A stretch of DNA of 64,000 bases from Gemmatimonadota bacterium. GTDB lineage: Bacteria; Gemmatimonadota; Gemmatimonadetes; Longimicrobiales; Gaopeijiaceae. Location of the stretch: the NCBI GenBank assembly GCA_029262115.1, contig JAJCZZ010000085.1, positions 1 through 64,000 on the forward strand, read 5' to 3'. This document shows positions 9,440 to 18,428 of this stretch, in pieces. The notes under the pieces are model-generated. The model searched no databases. It was given only the letters and a program-made list of their open reading frames with translations, and was not told the DNA's origin. Within the stretch, counting starts at the first letter, position 1. Each line of letters begins with the position of its first letter. A program made the translations under genes and the position numbers.

Positions 9440-12070
9440 TTACGCCCGAAACGCCTGGACCGGATCGACACGCGACGCCCGCCGTGCCGGCAACAGGCAG
9501 GCGACTGCGGCAACGACCGCAAGGAAGAGGCTCACAGTCAGGTAGGTGACGGGATCCGCTGGTTCAATACCGAACAGAAAGGCCTGCAGGAAGCGTCCGA
9601 CGAACAGCGACAGCGGGACGCCGACGACCAGGCCGGCCGCGACGAGCATCAGACCCCCGCGGACCACCGAGGCCGATACGTCCGCCACGCTCGCGCCCAG
9701 CGCCATCCGGACGCCAATCTCCCGGAGACGGCGGGTCACCTGATACGCCAACACGCCGTAGAGCCCGACCCCGGCGAGAAGGAGTGCAACTGCAGCGAAC
9801 ACGGCCACCAACGCCGCAAGCGCTCGCTCATCCGAGGCACTCGCATCCACGACGTCCTCCATCGGCAGGACTCGGTCGAGCGGCAGGTTCGGATCGAGAC
9901 TCGCCAGAGTGCTTCGTACCTGTGCAGCGACGCTGGCGCCCTGCCCTGAATGTCTCAAGGCGATGCGCATCAAGGCCGGCGTCCTACGGTGGTACGGGTA
10001 ATACATGCTCGGCCCCCTGCCGGAGCGCGGCCTGTCCGTGACCACGTCACCTACGACACCGACCACGATGTGCGCGTCGTCCTGGCCCTGGACGTCCACT
10101 AGACGACCGGTGGACGTCTCCTCACCGAACAGACGCTCGGCCGTGGACTCGGAAATCACGATCGCGCGGGGCTCTCCGTCGCGGTCGGACGGCTCGACGT
10201 CACGGCCGGCCAGCAGCGGGATGCCCATCGCCTCGAAGTACCCGGGGTAGACGACGCGCTGAAAGGCGAGGAAGCTCCGCCCCCGCGGGGTCGACAGCTC
10301 GCCCGGGAGCCCAATACCCCAGTTGTTGCCGGGATCTCGCACGGGAAGCATGCTCGACAGAGCCACCGCCCGGACATCGGGCAGGGCGCCGAGACGAGCG
10401 TTCAGGTCGTCGAAAAAGGCTACCCGCTCTTCGGGCGAGTACTCGAACGCCGGGAGATCCAACTCGGCGGTGAGCAGGTTCTCCGCGTTGAACCCGAGGT
10501 CCACTGCGGACAGTTCCTGGAGGCTGCGCATCAGTAGCCCTGACACCGAGAGCAACACCGCGGTCAGCGCCACCTGGGCCACCACCAGCCCGCCGCGCAA
10601 TCGGGATCCTCCGACGCCCCCGGCGACCTTCCCCGCCCCGCGTAGCGCGACGGAGGCGTCTGCTCCAGAGGTTCTCAAAGCCGGTATGGCGCCGAAGAAC
10701 AGCACCGTCCCGACGGAGAGCGTCAGCGCGAACATCACGGTGGACGGCGACAGGCCCGGCGCTACAGCTCCGATCCGGTCGACCGAGACGAACGCGAGCA
10801 CGGCGCGTTGGCCCAGCCACGCCACGGATAGCCCCAACGCCCCGCCCCCGAGCGCCAGCACGGTACTCTCCGTCAGCAGTTGCCGCGTGAGGCGCCCCCG
10901 ACGGGCTCCGATGGCCGAACGCAGAGCCATCTCCGAGATCCGTGCCTGTCCTCGCGCCAGCAGCAGCCCCGCCACATTCGCGCACGCCACGACGAGTAGC
11001 AGTCCGACCGCCGCCGCCAGCAGCGCCAGAGTCCCACGGTAGGACTCCGCCAGCATGTCCCGGGCGGGAGTGAGCACGATGCCCTTACCTGCGTTGCTGT
11101 CCGGGTACGCATCTTCGAGGCGGTCCGAGATCGCGTCGAGTTCGGACTGGGCGACGCCCGCGGACGCGTCGGCACGGAGTCGCGCGACCATCAGGAAGTT
11201 GTGGGCGCTCCGGCTCCGGGCCATCCCCTCGCCCCGTACCACGGGGATCCAAAGATCGGCGTCGACCATGAAGCGGGCCGTCCGCGGAAGAACTCCGACG
11301 ACCGTGCGGGCGTTACCGCTCACGACCAGCGTGGTGCCGACCACGCTCGCGTCTTCTCCGAGCCGATCGCGCCAGTACCCTTCCGAGATGAGCACTGCGG
11401 GCGAGGCGCCTGGCTCGCCCTCCTCCGCGACGAAGTCCCGCCCATGGAGCGGCGTCACCCCGAGCGTGGTGAAGAAACCCGGCGTTACGAACACGACGTC
11501 CGCCCGGGTCGGTTCTCCCGCCTGGGAAATGGTCGAACGTCTGGGAAACGGTGCGATGGCCCCTACAGCGCTGAAGGAGCGCGCCTGGTCGCGATAGTCG
11601 TAGAAGTCGTATGCCGAGAGCATCGGCCCGAGTCGAGCCCCATCGTTGAAGGTCGACCGTCCGGTCACGAGCCGGTCGGCCTCCGGGTACGGGAGCGCAG
11701 CGAACACGGTCGCGTCGAGCACAGCGTAGATCGCGACGCTGCCACCGATCCCCACCGCGAGCGTTGTGAGAACGGCCGCCAGGAACGCCGGCTGTTTGGT
11801 GAGGGATCGTACCGCCACCCTCACGTCCTGCATCAAGTCGTCCGCCACTCTCGCTCCCCTCACGTCTCTCACCTCCTCTTTATAGCGTTCCACACCCCCG
11901 AACGTGACCATGGCGCGCCTCCGGGCCTCGGCCGGCGACAACCCGGTCCGCTTGTGCTCCCGGACCTCCATCTCCAGATGGAAGCGGAGTTCATCGTCCA
12001 ACTCCGCCTCGACCCGCCGCTTGGCAAACAGCACTTCAGCTCGCCGCGCCACCCATCTCCACCACCCCAT
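9440..12070 (-). CDS. ADOP-type MacB/FtsX permease
   Basis: An 876-residue duplicated permease. The N-terminal 75 residues carry the helical ADOP prefix (ELDDELRFHLEMEVREHKRT), followed by the first membrane helix (AFLAAVLTTLAVGIGGSVAI), MacB core, FtsX domain (LLLVVACANVAGLLLARGQAR), second MacB core and final FtsX domain ending SRVDPVQAFRA. Its PadR regulator ends 25 bases upstream, so the pair forms an operon. No ATP-binding subunit is adjacent. Substrate unknown; export or efflux is the family expectation. Confidence 0.85.
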   Translation of the reverse strand: MGWWRWVARRAEVLFAKRRVEAELDDELRFHLEMEVREHKRTGLSPAEARRRAMVTFGGVERYKEEVRDVRGARVADDLMQDVRVAVRSLTKQPAFLAAVLTTLAVGIGGSVAIYAVLDATVFAALPYPEADRLVTGRSTFNDGARLGPMLSAYDFYDYRDQARSFSAVGAIAPFPRRSTISQAGEPTRADVVFVTPGFFTTLGVTPLHGRDFVAEEGEPGASPAVLISEGYWRDRLGEDASVVGTTLVVSGNARTVVGVLPRTARFMVDADLWIPVVRGEGMARSRSAHNFLMVARLRADASAGVAQSELDAISDRLEDAYPDSNAGKGIVLTPARDMLAESYRGTLALLAAAVGLLLVVACANVAGLLLARGQARISEMALRSAIGARRGRLTRQLLTESTVLALGGGALGLSVAWLGQRAVLAFVSVDRIGAVAPGLSPSTVMFALTLSVGTVLFFGAIPALRTSGADASVALRGAGKVAGGVGGSRLRGGLVVAQVALTAVLLSVSGLLMRSLQELSAVDLGFNAENLLTAELDLPAFEYSPEERVAFFDDLNARLGALPDVRAVALSSMLPVRDPGNNWGIGLPGELSTPRGRSFLAFQRVVYPGYFEAMGIPLLAGRDVEPSDRDGEPRAIVISESTAERLFGEETSTGRLVDVQGQDDAHIVVGVVGDVVTDRPRSGRGPSMYYPYHRRTPALMRIALRHSGQGASVAAQVRSTLASLDPNLPLDRVLPMEDVVDASASDERALAALVAVFAAVALLLAGVGLYGVLAYQVTRRLREIGVRMALGASVADVSASVVRGGLMLVAAGLVVGVPLSLFVGRFLQAFLFGIEPADPVTYLTVSLFLAVVAAVACLLPARRASRVDPVQAFRA

Positions 12071-12095
12071 GAGCCGCCTCCTCTTCGAGGTGTCG

Positions 12096-12425
12096 TTACG
12101 TCGCTGAGAGCACAGCGTCGACCGCGTCCGCGAAGAGACGCCAGCCCGCCCGCTCGCTCGCGAGTGTCTCCCGGCCCTTCCGCGTCAGGCGGTACGTCTT
12201 CACCCGGCGACCCTCGTCGGTATGCGCCCACTCCGATTCGATCAACCCGCGATCGCGCATGCGGTACAGCGCCGGATACAGCGATCCCTGATTGACCTCC
12301 AACACCCCGCTCGAAAGGAGTTGAATCCGCTTGGAGATGGCCCACCCATGTAGGGCTTCGAGGTCGAGCGTTTTCAGAATGAGGAGGTCGAGACTCCCCT
12401 GGAGCAGGTCCGCCTTCCGAGCCAT
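12096..12425 (-). CDS. PadR-family transcriptional regulator
   Basis: 109 residues from the ATG at 12425, where the family consensus begins (MARKADLLQGSLDLLILKTL). An earlier start at 12494 would add 23 residues and overlap the probable operator. The recognition region is VNQGSLYPALYRMRDRGLIE, followed by the wing RRVKTYRLTRKGRETL. This shorter form, which opens with the LLQGTLDLLIL-type segment, is the PadR subgroup that commonly precedes ADOP permeases. It precedes the permease at 12070 by 25 bases and probably represses the pair. Confidence 0.88.
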   Translation of the reverse strand: MARKADLLQGSLDLLILKTLDLEALHGWAISKRIQLLSSGVLEVNQGSLYPALYRMRDRGLIESEWAHTDEGRRVKTYRLTRKGRETLASERAGWRLFADAVDAVLSAT

Positions 12426-12468
12426 CGCCTTGAATCCGCCTCGTCGGTAATACGGGTCTATTGTCGAA

Positions 12469-12486
12469 TGACATGATACTATGACA
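12469..12486. promoter_or_regulatory. Candidate PadR operator
   Basis: TGACATGATACTATGACA is an imperfect palindrome (TG-CAT--TA--ATG-CA is symmetric) 43 bases upstream of the PadR start. PadR proteins typically bind ATG/CAT-bearing dyads over their own promoter, so this is a good autoregulatory site. Confidence 0.45.
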
Positions 12487-12644
12487 GACGACAACCAGAG
12501 GCCAATGGTTGGGAAGCGCCCCCCCAGGCCATTGCCACCATCCGTCGATGGTACGCATCATCGCTGGGGACGCTCGCGCCGAGAGCGGTGTCCCTGCTTC
12601 GTACCTGTGGCACGCGCCGTGGGATCGGTCGACTCCAGCCCCTG

Positions 12645-14855
12645 ATGACTGTCATGAACCGTTCTTCAGACGCCTTACGTGTTGGCTACTCCGGCGCCAC
12701 ACGCCAAAGCGCTTTGATGCTCTTGGGAGCCGGCGCCCTTGTCATGGCCGTCGCGGCATCGGCGGCCTCTCCACTGGCTGGCGCGCAGAACGTACCGTCG
12801 ACTTCGGAGTCCACACGACGAGCCGTCACGGTAGACGACGCGTTTCGGCTGAAGAGCGTCGGCGACCCACGCATCAGCCCCGACGGGGAGTGGGTCGCGT
12901 ATACGGTGACCACCACCGACGAGGAAGAGGAGCGCCGGCGCACCCGACTGTGGATGGTCCCGACCGGGGGAGGCGAGCCCATTCCAATGAGCCGCGAGGA
13001 TGCATCGATCTCCTCGGCCGAGTGGAGCCCAGATGGTCGCTGGCTCACGTTCACCGCGTCGTTTGGCGATGGCGATGGCGAGGACGACGATGCGGAGACC
13101 CAGGTGTGGGGTCTCGACCGTCGCGGAGGCGAGGCACAGGCGCTGACGGACCTCGAGCAAGGAGTGGCAGGCTACGCGTGGTCGCCGGACGGTTCGCAAT
13201 TACTCCTTTCCGTACGGGATCCTGAGCCCGACGACTCCACCTGGACGTCGGAGCGGCAGAAACCGTGGGTGGTCGATCGACTACAGACGAAGCGAGACCG
13301 GATCGGGTACCTGACGGACACACGACGGACGCACCTGTACGTGCTCGACATCGAGACGCAGGAGATGCGTCAGATCACCCGAGGCGACTACGACGAGTCC
13401 CAGCCGGCGTGGTCGCCGGATGGGCGCCGGATCGTGTTCTCCAGCAACCGGACGCCGGACCCCGACGCCAACTCGAACTCCGACCTGTGGGTCGTGTCCG
13501 CCGACGCCGGCGAGCCGGTGTCCGAGCCGCGCCGCCTGACCTCGTACGAAGGCGGCGACGGCCAGCCGGCCGTGTCACCGGACGGGCGGTGGGTCGCCTA
13601 CGTTACCGGAACCGATGACCCGCACTTCAGCGCGTTCGGCACGAGTCACCTCGCCATCGTTCCCATGACCGGTGGCGAACGTCGGATCCTCACCGCCGAG
13701 CTCGACCGTAACGTCGGGCGACCGACCTGGGAGAAGGACGGGCGCGGGGTCGTGTTCACGGTGCAGGACGAGGGAGAGTCCCACGTGGCGCGCCTCGACC
13801 TCGAGAGCGGGCGGATCGAACGGCTCGTGGGGGGAGAGCTCATGGCATCCGACTTCCATGTCGGCCCGAATGGACGCGTCGCCGCGGTCATAAGCCGACC
13901 CGACCTGCCGGGCGAGGTCTTCCTGACCGACCGACCGGTGGCGACCACGACGGCCGACCGACGTGCTTTGGTCGAAGGCGCCCGCAGCGGAGGCGCTGGC
14001 CTTGATCGGCTCACGAAGCTCACGGCGGTGAACGATTCCCTGGTCTCGACCCTCGCGCTCGCGAACGTGCGCAACATCCATGTTCCCTCGTCGAACGGGG
14101 CCGAGATCGAGGGATGGATTTACACGCCGCCGGATTGGGACGGCCGCAGCCGCCTGCCGACGTTGCTCCGGATCCACGGCGGGCCGAACGGCATGTACGG
14201 CGTCGGCTTCAACTTCGACGCCCAGCTCTTTGCCGCCAACGGATACGCCGTGGTGATGTCGAATCCGCGGGGGTCGAGTGGGTACGGAAACGCCCATGGG
14301 ATGGCCCTCTGGCAGAAGTGGGGCGAGCCCGACGTCGACGACGTCATGGCCGCCGTCTCCGAGGCCGTGGAGCTGGGGATCGCGGATGAGGATCGTCTGG
14401 GCGTCGGAGGCTGGTCGTACGGTGGGATCCTGACCAACTACCTGATCACCCGACGTCCCGACGTGTTCAAGGGGGCGGTGACCGGTGCGTCTATGGCGCT
14501 CCTCGTGGCCAATTTCGGCCACGATCACTACCAACTCGGCAACGAACGGGAGTGGGGACTCCCCTGGGAGAACCGGGAGATGTGGGAGCGCCTGTCTCCT
14601 TTCAATGATGTCGACAAGGTCGAAACACCCACGCTCGTCATGGGTGGAGAAAAGGATTGGAACGTCCCGATCCAGAACTCGGAGCAGCTTTATCAGGCGC
14701 TCCGACGACGCGGCGTGCCCACCGAATTGGTCGTGTACCCCGGGCAGCCCCACGGCATCGGTGTGCCCTCCTACCAGCGAGATCGCTGGGAGCGCTACCT
14801 GGCCTGGTACGACAAGTGGGTCAAGGGCGTCGGTACCGGCCGGCCGGTGACCTGA
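12645..14855 (+). CDS. Secreted S9-family peptidase (prolyl oligopeptidase/acylaminoacyl-peptidase type)
   Basis: 736 residues from the ATG at 12645; a GTG at 12588 would add 19 residues before the signal peptide (SALMLLGAGALVMAVAASAA). After the signal, residues to about 400 form a TolB-like seven-bladed propeller (repeats such as ISPDGEWVAY, WSPDGRWLTF, WSPDGSQLLL, VSPDGRWVAY). The C-terminal alpha/beta hydrolase domain has the nucleophile in GGWSYGG, the Asp in GGEKDWNVP and the His in GQPHGIG. It would cleave peptides in the periplasm or outside. The prophage is inserted 56 bases after its stop codon without damaging it. Confidence 0.87.
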   Translation: MTVMNRSSDALRVGYSGATRQSALMLLGAGALVMAVAASAASPLAGAQNVPSTSESTRRAVTVDDAFRLKSVGDPRISPDGEWVAYTVTTTDEEEERRRTRLWMVPTGGGEPIPMSREDASISSAEWSPDGRWLTFTASFGDGDGEDDDAETQVWGLDRRGGEAQALTDLEQGVAGYAWSPDGSQLLLSVRDPEPDDSTWTSERQKPWVVDRLQTKRDRIGYLTDTRRTHLYVLDIETQEMRQITRGDYDESQPAWSPDGRRIVFSSNRTPDPDANSNSDLWVVSADAGEPVSEPRRLTSYEGGDGQPAVSPDGRWVAYVTGTDDPHFSAFGTSHLAIVPMTGGERRILTAELDRNVGRPTWEKDGRGVVFTVQDEGESHVARLDLESGRIERLVGGELMASDFHVGPNGRVAAVISRPDLPGEVFLTDRPVATTTADRRALVEGARSGGAGLDRLTKLTAVNDSLVSTLALANVRNIHVPSSNGAEIEGWIYTPPDWDGRSRLPTLLRIHGGPNGMYGVGFNFDAQLFAANGYAVVMSNPRGSSGYGNAHGMALWQKWGEPDVDDVMAAVSEAVELGIADEDRLGVGGWSYGGILTNYLITRRPDVFKGAVTGASMALLVANFGHDHYQLGNEREWGLPWENREMWERLSPFNDVDKVETPTLVMGGEKDWNVPIQNSEQLYQALRRRGVPTELVVYPGQPHGIGVPSYQRDRWERYLAWYDKWVKGVGTGRPVT

Positions 14856-14889
14856 GGGGTATTTCCGGTTCGGCAGGTCCTGCCCGCCA

Positions 14890-14905
14890 AGCCGGCCCCC
14901 CGGCT
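14890..14905. terminator. Hairpin between convergent host genes
   Basis: AGCCGG-CCCC-CCGGCT is a perfect 6-bp stem with a 4-base loop. Before the prophage inserted, it lay between the S9 peptidase stop and the permease stop now at 56370, so it probably served as a shared terminator for convergent genes. There is no U tract on either side, so efficiency is uncertain. Confidence 0.4.
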
Positions 14906-14911
14906 CCTACT
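14906..14911. repeat. Left copy of 6-bp target-site duplication (CCTACT)
   Basis: CCTACT directly abuts the left prophage end and is repeated at 56369-56374 directly after the right end. A short duplication of this kind is the mark of transposition by a MuA-type DDE transposase. Mu itself makes 5 bp; here 6 bp match and 5 do not. Confidence 0.85.
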
Positions 14912-14962
14912 TGTCATGCAATGCGAAAACCCGGGGGGGGGTCAATGCGATAACGACCCCCG
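14912..14962. other. Prophage left end with transposase-binding sites
   Basis: Two related sites lie here: CAATGCGAAAA (14919-14929) and CAATGCGATAA (14943-14953). The second sits in the loop of an inverted repeat, GGGGGTC (14937-14943) with GACCCCC (14955-14961), formed by a run of nine G. The matching right-end site has the same distance from the end. These are the expected attL-type sites for the MuA-like protein. Confidence 0.75.
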
Positions 14963-14979
14963 GGTGGCGCGCTCACCCC

Positions 14980-14994
14980 GGACCAGAGTGGTCC
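14980..14994 (-). terminator. Hairpin at the end of the leftward early operon
   Basis: GGACCAGAGTGGTCC is a perfect 6-bp stem with a 3-base loop, 33 bases beyond the stop of the last early gene (15028). There is no U tract, so it may be a terminator, an mRNA-protecting structure, or a further transposase-related site near the left end. Confidence 0.35.
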
Positions 14995-15027
14995 AGAAAG
15001 GGGCCCAGAACGGACCGTACCCCCCCT

Positions 15028-15699
15028 CTACTCGACGCTCAGAGGGTCGTCCTGCGGCGCAGTCTCGGTAGGGAACAGCGGTAGGGTGTCGCGATCCTCT
15101 CCCGGCATGATCTGCCGCCCCAGATCAACGAGGCCTCGAGCATGCTGGAGAGAGCGCCCACGGGGAGCAGGAAGAAGTCGTTCAGCAACGCGCTCGAGTT
15201 GCTCGAGGACCGACCGCCGGTTGGCCCGTCCGCTGGCAGACGGCGTCAACCGGTAGATCCGCAAGCCCAGCGCCACGAACGGGTCGTTGGCCGCCATCAC
15301 ATGAGCAAACTCGATGAACGTCTGGCCTACCACGGTCTGAACGGCCCGAGGTTGATTCTTCGTGAAATCATCCCACAGGGCCTCACCCCCGTGCCGCACC
15401 CGGTCGTCGATCCGCTCGGCGAGCCAGATCACGTCACGGAGCTTCATGTCCCGGACGTTCTTAATGGCCACGTTCACGAGCCACATGCCGAACAGATACG
15501 TCGGCGAATCGACGGAGACCTCGCCCTTCACAGCCAGCAACTGGAGACGGTCGCGGAGCTTACGGAACCGAAACCCCATCCGCTCACACTCCAACTCTCT
15601 CCGCCGCCGGTGCAGGATGAGCAGGATTCCAGTGATGCCAATGACGGCGCCAACTAGTCCAGCCACCACACCCGCCATGAACCCGACGTCTTCAGTCAT
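15028..15699 (-). CDS. Membrane-anchored hypothetical protein, last gene of early operon
   Basis: 223 residues. One N-terminal membrane segment (GVVAGLVGAVIGITGILLIL, about 11-30) is followed directly by a basic RRRRELE stretch, so the bulk should lie in the cytoplasm, and then by a mainly helical region. I recognise no family. It starts inside the last codons of the gene at 15696-15956 (4-base overlap), so the two are translated together. Both have an N-terminal membrane helix and a cytoplasmic helical tail, suggesting a pair, perhaps involved in exclusion of other phages; that is a guess from location only. Confidence 0.55.
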   Translation of the reverse strand: MTEDVGFMAGVVAGLVGAVIGITGILLILHRRRRELECERMGFRFRKLRDRLQLLAVKGEVSVDSPTYLFGMWLVNVAIKNVRDMKLRDVIWLAERIDDRVRHGGEALWDDFTKNQPRAVQTVVGQTFIEFAHVMAANDPFVALGLRIYRLTPSASGRANRRSVLEQLERVAERLLPAPRGRSLQHARGLVDLGRQIMPGEDRDTLPLFPTETAPQDDPLSVE

Positions 15700-15956
15700 T
15701 CCAGAAACATATCTTGTTGAGGTGGGTCCTTCCGCCTCGGGAGCTCCGGGATATCAGGATCTTCTTCCGCCGGAACCTGGGGGCGATTGAGCAGGTGGCG
15801 CAACAGTTCCCGATTCTGTTCCTGGAGGTAGTCGCGTTCTCTCTGGTACGCGCCCTCTAGCTGCTTCAAGATCCGGTCCAGGGCCCGGGCCAGGAAGAAC
15901 AGAAGTATGAGCAGGATCCCGACGGTCGGTCCGAACGTCTCGACCAACTCGATCAT
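15696..15956 (-). CDS. Small membrane protein with coiled-coil tail
   Basis: 86 residues: membrane helix TVGILLILLFFLARAL (11-26), then an arginine/glutamate-rich coiled coil (LKQLEGAYQRERDYLQEQN) and a proline-rich acidic end. Family unknown. It overlaps the following membrane gene by 4 bases. The 126 bases upstream (15957-16082) hold no firm gene; a frame encoding GLPDAASYLYDPRRRLG and ending at 15968 looks coding-like but has no good start. Confidence 0.5.
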   Translation of the reverse strand: MIELVETFGPTVGILLILLFFLARALDRILKQLEGAYQRERDYLQEQNRELLRHLLNRPQVPAEEDPDIPELPRRKDPPQQDMFLE

Positions 15957-16082
15957 CTGTTCCAGGCTCAGATGTGCCCCCGGGTAGCGAGTGACCTGGG
16001 GCCTCCCGGGACGATTGTGCCGAGACGCCGACGGGGATCGTACAGGTAACTCGCTGCGTCTGGCAAGCCAGAATCGATTGCG

Positions 16083-17228
16083 TCATCGGTCCCTCCTACT
16101 CCGCTCCCGCACCAGATTGTTCCGGTAGGCCTCATCGAGCCAGCCCAGAACCCGCAGGCGCTCCCGGACCGACTTCTCCTTGATGCCCAGCTCCTCCGCG
16201 AGCTCATAGGTCGTCCGGCCAGCATCGAGCTGCTCGCGCCACCATGCTGGCGCGGAGTGGGGCGCATCCGGATCCACCTTCCGCTTACGGCCGAGGACCT
16301 TCCGCGCGTAGTGGGATACCAGCGTCGCGGCGCACCCCACCTCCTCGGCGGCGCTGGCGTAGTTGTCCCCGTGCCGGCGGAGGAGGTCCGTCAGGTACAT
16401 GGGGTCAGCCAGCTGGGGATACTTCAGGCCGCGGCCGCGCTTCCGGTTCCGCTCCGTGATCTTCGAGAGGCCGAAGCGGTTCACATAGTAGGTCGCGGCA
16501 TGCGGTTGGATGCCAGCGTCACGGGCCGCACGTAGTTTCGTCCAACCCCGGTGTCTCAGCCGCTCCACCCACCAAGCTTCCTCGAAGTAGTGGTGGCCCT
16601 TCTTTTGGTTGGCCAGTCCCTGGCGACGTAGCGATTCGCGAACTCTCTCGACGGTGGTGTCTAGTTCTCGGGCGATCGCTCCTGGTGCCTCTCCGTCGCG
16701 GTGCATCTGGCCGACGCGAGCGTCGAAGTTCTCGACCTCCTGCGTCCGGGGCATCGAGAGGCCGTGGACGTCCGCCCACCGCTTGATATTCGCATACGAA
16801 CATCCGAGCTGGTCTGCGATCGACTGGACGCTAGCGCCCCCTTCAAAGCGTCCTCTGAGCCAGTCCGGGTCCCGGAGTGCTTGCAGCTTCAGCCGCCCGT
16901 TCTGAGGCTGGGTGTACGGGGTCTTCCGGAGCTTCACGCACCGCGGGCACAGCTCTAGTTGCGCCGACGGCGGAGGGGCCTCGATGCCGTCCGGGGGCGC
17001 GGGCTGCTCGTGGAAGAGCCTGAGGGCGAGCAGCTCGTGGCGCTCGAACTCCTCGGGGGTCAGCGCTTGGCGTAGCGCCTCAGCGAAACGCTTCGGCGCC
17101 TCCTCCTCTGGCCCGACCCACGCCTGATGCACAGCCGCGGCAATGGCGGCGGCCAGCGGTGTGGCGGCGCCGGGCTCACACCACTTCGGCGATCCCACCC
17201 GTCCTCTCCCCCATGGGTACGAAGCCAC
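16083..17228 (-). CDS. Protein with five tandem helix-turn-helix repeats
   Basis: Up to 381 residues; the start is uncertain because the GTG at 17228 lies 53 bases inside the previous gene and another in-frame GTG occurs near 17129. After a CPRC pair (about 94-97) come five repeats of 40-50 residues, each with an HTH-like pattern: VQSIADQLGCSYANIKRWAD, PGAIARELDTTVERVRESLR, RAARDAGIQPHAATYYVNRF, ASAAEEVGCAATLVSHYARK and TYELAEELGIKEKSVRERLR. Several repeats end in a GL/LG turn as in homeodomain-like HTH arrays. Probably a sequence-specific DNA-binding protein; its target is unknown. A second HTH-array protein is encoded at 18421-19062. Confidence 0.6.
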   Translation of the reverse strand: MASYPWGRGRVGSPKWCEPGAATPLAAAIAAAVHQAWVGPEEEAPKRFAEALRQALTPEEFERHELLALRLFHEQPAPPDGIEAPPPSAQLELCPRCVKLRKTPYTQPQNGRLKLQALRDPDWLRGRFEGGASVQSIADQLGCSYANIKRWADVHGLSMPRTQEVENFDARVGQMHRDGEAPGAIARELDTTVERVRESLRRQGLANQKKGHHYFEEAWWVERLRHRGWTKLRAARDAGIQPHAATYYVNRFGLSKITERNRKRGRGLKYPQLADPMYLTDLLRRHGDNYASAAEEVGCAATLVSHYARKVLGRKRKVDPDAPHSAPAWWREQLDAGRTTYELAEELGIKEKSVRERLRVLGWLDEAYRNNLVRERSRRDR

Positions 17229-17469
17229 CGCTCAAGCCGTCCAAGAGCCGGAACTGCTTGGGGCCGACGCCGCTGGGCGACTCCAGGATAACGCAGGTCG
17301 GGGCATCCCTTTCCAACAGCGAAGCGTCCGCGTCCAGGCACTCCTGGCACAGCCTCTTCGATCTCTCTGCCCCCGCCTGGAAGACCAAGACCACCGGCGT
17401 GAGCGCGAGATCGCGAATGCGTCGACAGTGCCCGCACCGATAGCGCGTTCCGAGGGGGATCCTCTTCAT
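17176..17469 (-). CDS. Small zinc-ribbon-like protein
   Basis: 97 residues with paired cysteines CGHC (12-15) and CQEC (about 41-44), spaced as in a zinc ribbon, between basic segments. No family recognised. Start overlaps the end of the patatin gene by 4 bases and the end overlaps the next gene, so it belongs to the same translationally coupled series. It is one of at least seven small Cys-rich proteins in the early region. Confidence 0.55.
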   Translation of the reverse strand: MKRIPLGTRYRCGHCRRIRDLALTPVVLVFQAGAERSKRLCQECLDADASLLERDAPTCVILESPSGVGPKQFRLLDGLSGGFVPMGERTGGIAEVV

Positions 17470-18428
17470 GCCCCGATCCGTCCCATAGAGCTATCCCCAT
17501 CGACCGCACTCGAGGCCCATCCTGTGTCATGGGACTCATCTACTTTCCGCGGCTCGGCTATCCAGCAGGCCAGCCCAACTGCCAACCGAAGCCGCTCCGC
17601 CAGGCCGGCGACTTGGGCGTCCATGACCCGGAACGCATCCATCTGAGCATCATCCATCGCCAGGTCCAGTCGCTCGGGAGCGACCCGCCGGTAGGCGTCC
17701 CCCAGCTCCATGCGGAGGGCGTAGTCGACGGTGTCGGCCGCGGAGTCCATGAAGACGGGTGCGATGCGGCGGACCCACTGGAGCGCACCCCATCCCTGGG
17801 ACTTCCCAGGCTTGACGCCAAGCGGCTTGTCGCCGAACCCGATGCTGACCAGCTCGACCGGCCGGCCGGGCCAGAGCTTCCGGGCCTCGGTGAGGGCGAT
17901 CCAGCCGGGTGAGTTCGCGAACACGCCGCCGTCGACGAGCTCGAGCCCGCCGATCTGATGGGGCGGGAAGTAGGTCGGCGCGGCGGAGGTGGCCATCGCG
18001 GCGTCGACCATCGGAATGAGCGCCCGGTCCTCCTTCCACGACTTGATGAGGAAGGACTGGCCTCGGATCAGATCGTAGGTCGTGACCAGGACGTGCCGAC
18101 CCTCTCCGACGCTGCCCACTCTCCGATCTCCGAACACCTCCTCGAGCGCGGTCCGGAGGCCGGTTGCTCGGTACTTCGGCCTCCAGAGCTGGCGCACCAG
18201 GCCGAGCCACCGGGCGGTGAAAATGTCCTCACCGTGGTTTCGGTAGAGCTGCGCGATCTCCGCTGGCGGGATGCCCGCCCCCAGAGCGAGTGCGAGGATG
18301 CCTCCGGTGCTCGTGCCGACGACCAGGTCGAATGCCTCAACACGCACGTGCTCGAGGAGACGAGCAGCCAGATATCCTTTGATGCCGCCGCCGTCGATCG
18401 CGAGTACTCGCACACCGTCCTCAGCCAT
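17466..18428 (-). CDS. Patatin-like phospholipase (phage cargo)
   Basis: 320 residues from the ATG at 18428; this start gives an 8-base overlap with the upstream gene and places the oxyanion motif where patatins have it. Motifs: DGGGIKG (12-18, oxyanion hole), GTSTG (nucleophile Ser40) and DGG (Asp166), the complete Ser-Asp dyad. Patatins cleave acyl chains from phospholipids; bacterial members serve as toxins, storage lipases or defence effectors such as CapV in CBASS. It lies in the cargo end of the prophage early operon, behind a SANT-like HTH gene and a Pol-beta-superfamily nucleotidyltransferase. A membrane-damaging effector that protects or kills the lysogen is plausible; lysis support is another option. 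Confidence 0.8.
   Translation of the reverse strand: MAEDGVRVLAIDGGGIKGYLAARLLEHVRVEAFDLVVGTSTGGILALALGAGIPPAEIAQLYRNHGEDIFTARWLGLVRQLWRPKYRATGLRTALEEVFGDRRVGSVGEGRHVLVTTYDLIRGQSFLIKSWKEDRALIPMVDAAMATSAAPTYFPPHQIGGLELVDGGVFANSPGWIALTEARKLWPGRPVELVSIGFGDKPLGVKPGKSQGWGALQWVRRIAPVFMDSAADTVDYALRMELGDAYRRVAPERLDLAMDDAQMDAFRVMDAQVAGLAERLRLAVGLACWIAEPRKVDESHDTGWASSAVDGDSSMGRIGA

Noticed and set aside
16083-17469. TALE-like programmable DNA-binding repeats in the HTH-array protein
   Set aside because: The repeats are not near-identical and lack paired hypervariable residues; they are ordinary diverged HTH units.
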